The notes beneath the pieces are model-generated. The model worked only from the letters and a program-made list of their open reading frames with translations, was not told where the DNA came from and did not search any database. From Parafilimonas sp. (GTDB lineage: Bacteria; Bacteroidota; Bacteroidia; Chitinophagales; Chitinophagaceae), in contig JAFMEZ010000004.1 of the NCBI GenBank assembly GCA_017856455.1, forward strand, positions 1-64,000: a DNA stretch of 64,000 nt, read 5' to 3'. This document shows, piece after piece, positions 61,892-64,000 of the stretch. The number at the start of each line of letters is the position of its first letter. Positions within the stretch are counted from its first letter, which is position 1. The translations under genes and the position numbers were made by a program.

Positions 61892-62821
61892 ATGATCAGT
61901 CGCAGGAATATCAGGATTAAAGTGATGCAGTGCCTTTACGCAGCAGAAACAGAGTCGACTACTCAATCAGAACCACAATCTCAGAAACTTTTAAAGTCTT
62001 ATCTCGATGATACGGCTGAACTTTTTGCCTTTTGTGTTTATTTCATGACTGAAATTGCAAGATACCCAGAAGTAGATGCAAAACTTCGTGCATCAAAGCA
62101 TTTACCGTCTTACGAAGACCTTCATGTGAAAATAAAACTTGCAGGCAACTCATTGTTATGGAAGATCATTGAAACATCATCCTTTCAATCTATTATAAAG
62201 CAAAAACATTTCTCAGATAAACTAAATACAGAACTCGTTAGAAAGATATATCTATCAATGGTAGATACTGAAATCTACAAGTCATACATCCATGAAGAAT
62301 CTAGAGATAAAAAATCCGAGAAAGAAATCATGGCATTTATTTTTACTGATCTCATGATGGCAAATGATGAAGTAATTGATTATTTAGAGGAACATTTCTT
62401 ACAATGGGATGATGATGCTGAAATGATTTATCAAATGGTGCTCAATTATTTAAGCAAACCAGCTTCATTCGAATTCAATGATATTATTGGTCCTGAGAAA
62501 ACGAATTATGCAAAATCATTACTCAAGACTACCATTGAGAAGAAAGATTTCACTCTTGAAATGATTAAACCCAAATTAAAAAACTGGGACCCTGATAGAA
62601 TTGCAGCACTTGATATGATACTTTTGAGAATGGGAATTTGCGAATTTCTTTACTTTGAAACCATTCCTACCAAAGTAACCATCAACGAATATATTGATCT
62701 GGCGAAGAGTTATAGCACTCAGCAAAGTGGGCAATTCGTAAATGGTATTTTAGATGGTATTCATAAAGATTTACAAGCGGCCGGATCCATCAAAAAAGTT
62801 GAGTTCAAAAAACAATCCTAA
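61892..62821 (+). CDS. nusB: Transcription antitermination factor NusB
   Basis: C-terminal NusB domain IAALDMILLRMGICEFLYFETIPTKVTINEYIDLAKSYSTQQSGQFVNGILDGI. Confidence 0.95.
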   Translation: MISRRNIRIKVMQCLYAAETESTTQSEPQSQKLLKSYLDDTAELFAFCVYFMTEIARYPEVDAKLRASKHLPSYEDLHVKIKLAGNSLLWKIIETSSFQSIIKQKHFSDKLNTELVRKIYLSMVDTEIYKSYIHEESRDKKSEKEIMAFIFTDLMMANDEVIDYLEEHFLQWDDDAEMIYQMVLNYLSKPASFEFNDIIGPEKTNYAKSLLKTTIEKKDFTLEMIKPKLKNWDPDRIAALDMILLRMGICEFLYFETIPTKVTINEYIDLAKSYSTQQSGQFVNGILDGIHKDLQAAGSIKKVEFKKQS

Positions 62822-62857
62822 TTATTTACATTTGTAAAAGTTTTTCAAACAAAAAAT

Positions 62858-63181
62858 ATGATGAATACAATTTTATTACAAGCCTCCCCAAATGCTGGCA
62901 TTATGCAACTTGTGTTATTGGGTGGAATGATCGTGGTATTTTATTTTTTTATGATCCGTCCTCAGGCTCAAAAAGCTAAAAAAGCAAAGAAATTTCAAGA
63001 AGAACTTCAGAAGGGCGACAAAATTGTTACCATTGCTGGTATCCATGGAATCGTTAATAAGGTCAACGATGACTCAACTATTCAAATTGAAGTGAGTCCA
63101 GGATCTTTCATGAAAATCGAAAAATCTGCCATCAGTCTTGAATGGAGTGAACAACTCAACAAAACTGCAGCAGCAAAATAA
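62858..63181 (+). CDS. yajC: Preprotein translocase subunit YajC
   Basis: VVFYFFMIRPQAQKAKKAKKFQEELQKGDKIVTIAGIHGIV. Confidence 0.96.
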   Translation: MMNTILLQASPNAGIMQLVLLGGMIVVFYFFMIRPQAQKAKKAKKFQEELQKGDKIVTIAGIHGIVNKVNDDSTIQIEVSPGSFMKIEKSAISLEWSEQLNKTAAAK

Positions 63182-63202
63182 TCAAGCAAGTTAAGTTTGA
63201 AT

Positions 63203-63229
63203 AGCCTGGACATTGTTCCAGGCTTTTTT
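63203..63229 (+). terminator. Intrinsic terminator downstream of yajC
   Basis: AGCCTGGA-CATTGT-TCCAGGCT followed by TTTTT. Confidence 0.9.
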
Positions 63230-63243
63230 ATTTACTTTTGAAT

Positions 63244-63840
63244 ATGCTTAAAATTGGACTAACAGGAGGAATTGGAACGGGTAAAACTACTGTTGCCAAA
63301 ATATTTGAAGCAATAGGTATTCCAGTATACTATGCAGACATTGAAGCAAAAAGATTAATGGAACGTCATCCGATATTGATTGAAGAAATCAAATCAATTT
63401 TCGGCGCTGATGCCTATGTAAACGAAAAACTCAATAGAAGCCTGATAGCTCAAGCTGCTTTTAACAATAAAGATCTATTGCAAAGACTAAATGCATGTGT
63501 TCATCCATATACAATTGAAGATGGGAAAAATTGGATGCTAAAGCAAACATCCCCCTATGCCATTAAAGAAGCAGCACTCATTTTTGAATCAGGTATACAT
63601 AGTGAATTTGATAAAGTTATTGGAGTATATGCCCCTCATGCCATGAGAATTCAACGCGTAATGAAAAGAGATGGAATTACACAAGATCAGGTTTACGAAA
63701 GAATGCAACACCAAATTGAAGATGAAATCAAATACAAGCTTTGTGACGAAATCATTGTAAATGATGAACAAAAAATGCTAATACCACAGGTATTAGCATT
63801 ACACGAAAAATTTATTTCACTCACGAAAGACCTAGTATAA
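63244..63840 (+). CDS. coaE: Dephospho-CoA kinase
   Basis: IGLTGGIGTGKTTVAKIFEAIGIPVYYAD; ATG at 63244 preferred to TTG at 63238. Confidence 0.95.
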   Translation: MLKIGLTGGIGTGKTTVAKIFEAIGIPVYYADIEAKRLMERHPILIEEIKSIFGADAYVNEKLNRSLIAQAAFNNKDLLQRLNACVHPYTIEDGKNWMLKQTSPYAIKEAALIFESGIHSEFDKVIGVYAPHAMRIQRVMKRDGITQDQVYERMQHQIEDEIKYKLCDEIIVNDEQKMLIPQVLALHEKFISLTKDLV

Positions 63841-64000
63841 CTCCTCACAACCTATCGGTGCGCCTGGAGGAGCATCGGCATAAACAGCAGGACTGGCCTT
63901 TTCAGGCTCTTTAGATCTATTGAGCAAATGCTCAACGTGAGAAACATATTGTTGATCTGCAGAAATTTTCTTCTGTCCTTCTAAGTATTTTTTGAGTGAT
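63832..64000 (-). CDS. Unidentified protein, C-terminal fragment (start beyond window)
   Basis: Open reverse frame ...SLKKYLEGQKKISADQQYVSHVEHLLNRSKEPEKASPAVYADAPPGAPIGCEELY*, overlapping the coaE end by 9 nt. Confidence 0.45.
   Translation of the reverse strand, partial: SLKKYLEGQKKISADQQYVSHVEHLLNRSKEPEKASPAVYADAPPGAPIGCEELY

Overview
This 64 kb window looks like mostly core chromosome of a Bacteroidota bacterium, probably Chitinophagaceae or a close relative. That placement is inferred from SusC/SusD, DUF3822, DUF3276, DUF4249, TAnnTTTG promoters and AT-rich codon use. I recognise about 50 protein-coding genes, two tRNAs (Arg-TCT, Ser-TGA) and several intrinsic terminators. I see no CRISPR array, prophage, IS element or rRNA. 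Core genes include lpxK, rsmD, infC, thrS, ung, plsC, lptD-like, trxB, primary sigma factor, pgi, msrA, dnaE, trxA, mqnE, groES/groEL, nusB, yajC and coaE. The main accessory region is about 34.8-44.7 kb. It holds three secreted GH29 alpha-L-fucosidases, a FucP-type permease, a mutarotase, two SDR dehydrogenases, an amidohydrolase-type lactonase and two FAH-family proteins. Together they fit a non-phosphorylative L-fucose oxidation pathway, but with three oddities: no recognisable L-fuconate dehydratase, a predicted L-fucose dehydrogenase whose SDR motif reads YAAAN instead of YxxxK, and no SusC/D pair or regulator. Other points worth a look: a composite A-B-A heptanucleotide repeat in frame inside an ABC-F gene, four alternating CCAATTT/AAATTGG boxes between groES and nusB, a LacI-type palindrome upstream of a lone susCD pair, and an RsmD with GPPY instead of DPPY/NPPY. 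No searches were run. Family calls come from reading the translations.
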